64,000 nucleotides of DNA, taken from contig CBDCCV010000001.1 in the NCBI GenBank assembly GCA_965215025.1, positions 744,001 through 808,000 of the forward strand, in the 5' to 3' direction. The stretch comes from CBDCCV01 sp965215025. GTDB taxonomy: Bacteria > Bacteroidota > Rhodothermia > Rhodothermales > Salinibacteraceae. Every line of letters starts with the position of its first letter. Position 1 is the first letter of the stretch. Below the pieces are notes generated by a model. That model did no database searches and was not told where the DNA came from. It worked only from the letters and a program-made list of their open reading frames with translations. Positions 63,261 to 64,000 of this stretch are shown here, one piece after another. The position numbers and the translations under genes are program-made.

Positions 63261-63785
63261 GACGGCGTAGAGTGGTGAGGCTCTAGATCTGTCGCTCCGG
63301 ATCTGCAATGCGTGCGGCAGCCGCAGCCGCCGCTGCACGCGCCTCGGCAGGAGAAGTGAAGGAGGGCCTGCCCAGCAGATGGCTTCGGATAAGCCCCCCA
63401 AACATAACCCGCGCGCCGGAGAAGAGCACCCCTGATTTTCGCCCCCTCCGAAGCTGCCTTGCCGAAACGACGGCGCAGGCCCTCCGTTTCTGCTCTGTCC
63501 GTTCTTCCTACCAACCTGCCTGGCCTCCCCACACTCCGACTCCTGCGCTCTTCTACGCCGCCATCACGTTCGACGCCCTTCGGCCCAAGCTGGAAGGGAT
63601 GCTCAAGGCCGTCGATTTTGTGCTTGCGAACGGTTATCCTGCACGCGGCGAGGTCCCTCTTCCGCGCGCCGGCGCTTTGATCTTGTTGGGCGACGGGCGA
63701 CAGCACAGGCGGAGCGTCGTCGGTCGTTTCTCGTCCGTCGTCAGCGTGCGCCGGCGCTTTTGAACTCACGCAAACCTACCCCCCA
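63261..63785. other. Divergent intergenic region (525 bases)
   Basis: It lies between the divergent secreted-protein gene (minus) and the lipoprotein gene (plus). Open frames exist on both strands but have no convincing start, domain or codon pattern. It contains the fourth copy of the GACGACGGACGAT-family inverted repeat (63688-63742) close to the lipoprotein gene. I do not see clear promoter hexamers. Confidence 0.6.
63688..63742. repeat. Intergenic inverted repeat, GACGACGGACGAT family, copy 4
   Basis: The left part is GGGCGACGGGCGACA (63688-63702). The right part is 63715-63742, made of CGTCGTCGGTCGTTT and CTCGTCCGTCGTC words, mainly the reverse complement of the left type. It lies 43 bases before a gene start. 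Confidence 0.65.
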
Positions 63786-64000
63786 ATGACGGTTGTACCG
63801 ATGCGCGTGGCGCTTCCCCTCCTGCTTTTGCTCGGCGCGCTTGGGGCCGGGTGCGGCGGCGCCAAGGAGACCATCCGTGAGCAGGAAGCGGCCATCAGCG
63901 CGCTTCGGGCGGAGAACCGGCAGCTGCGCGCCACGCGCGGCCTCCTCTTGGACTCGCTCCGCTTCTACGACGACATCGAGTCGGGCCGGTACTACCGCGA
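63786..64000 (+). CDS. Lipoprotein with coiled-coil start (3' truncated by window)
   Basis: The first 71 codons are present. The N-terminus VALPLLLLLGALGAGC is a lipoprotein signal with lipobox GAGC, preceded by MTVVPMR; an ATG six codons in is an alternative start. After the Cys comes a charged helical stretch with heptad spacing (EQEAAISALRAENRQLRATR), a probable coiled coil, then LDSLRFYDDIESGRYYR. The rest lies beyond the window, so the family is not identified. Confidence 0.75.
   Translation, partial: MTVVPMRVALPLLLLLGALGAGCGGAKETIREQEAAISALRAENRQLRATRGLLLDSLRFYDDIESGRYYR

Overview
The window is a high-GC bacterial chromosome segment. Several features point to the Rhodothermota/Bacteroidota side of the tree (Rhodothermus/Salinibacter-like). 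Two large secreted proteins end in Por-type (T9SS) sorting domains. There is a tandem array of Bacteroidota-style MacB/FtsX permeases and a periplasmic two-component-regulator-propeller sensor kinase with a Y_Y_Y domain. A stand-alone TonB-plug lipoprotein is also present, and the 16S gene looks compatible with that group. The exact genus is inference. The anti-Shine-Dalgarno core is intact. Many genes nevertheless lack a clear Shine-Dalgarno, while some secreted-protein genes at 32-35 kb have strong ones.

Layout. 0-13.7 kb: five complete and one partial MacB-like permease genes with a single ATPase gene, followed convergently by an orphan propeller histidine kinase (13.7-17.0 kb). 17-27.3 kb: mostly housekeeping and metabolism on mixed strands. 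This stretch holds a phage Gp157-like protein, an M19 dipeptidase, an orphan HicB-like protein overlapping a PLP decarboxylase, an SCP2 protein, an FMN 2-hydroxyacid oxidase, PdxH, DUF2461, DUF429, a trans-sulfuration enzyme and proline dehydrogenase. 27.4-34.4 kb: a run of minus-strand genes, namely a BON/LysM lipoprotein, TrxB, TrxA, PurL, a TonB-plug lipoprotein and two secreted proteins. 34.6-37.9 kb: an ECF sigma factor paired with a transmembrane Ser/Thr kinase carrying a TolB/FlgO-like domain and TPRs. 37.9-43.5 kb: a complete rRNA operon on the minus strand (16S-tRNA-Ile-tRNA-Ala-23S-5S) with visible processing stems and a near-consensus promoter. 43.8-45.2 kb: a PASTA membrane protein and PyrR. 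45.6-47.4 kb: two Tat-exported ferritin-like proteins. 47.4-52.1 kb: a lasso-peptide-like RiPP cluster. 52.2-64 kb: Fur, thymidylate kinase, a TPR protein, a DUF368 transporter, a phospholipase D-family enzyme, secreted beta-propeller proteins, a diverged TrpF-like protein and the start of a lipoprotein.

The most interesting unit is the RiPP cluster. It has a 51-residue precursor with a textbook lasso leader pattern (Y17, P20, L22, G26, T32) and a C-terminal Ser. It also has an asparagine-synthetase-like cyclase and an HPr-kinase-like protein. Between these last two lies a protein that fuses an N-terminal phosphoribosyltransferase-like domain to a C-terminal PqqD-like recognition domain. No transglutaminase-like leader peptidase is visible. 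The combination of kinase, phosphoribosyltransferase and recognition domain suggests unusual tailoring.

Intergenic DNA carries at least three families of inverted repeats. One is a GACGACGGACGAT-type element seen four times, always in spacers.
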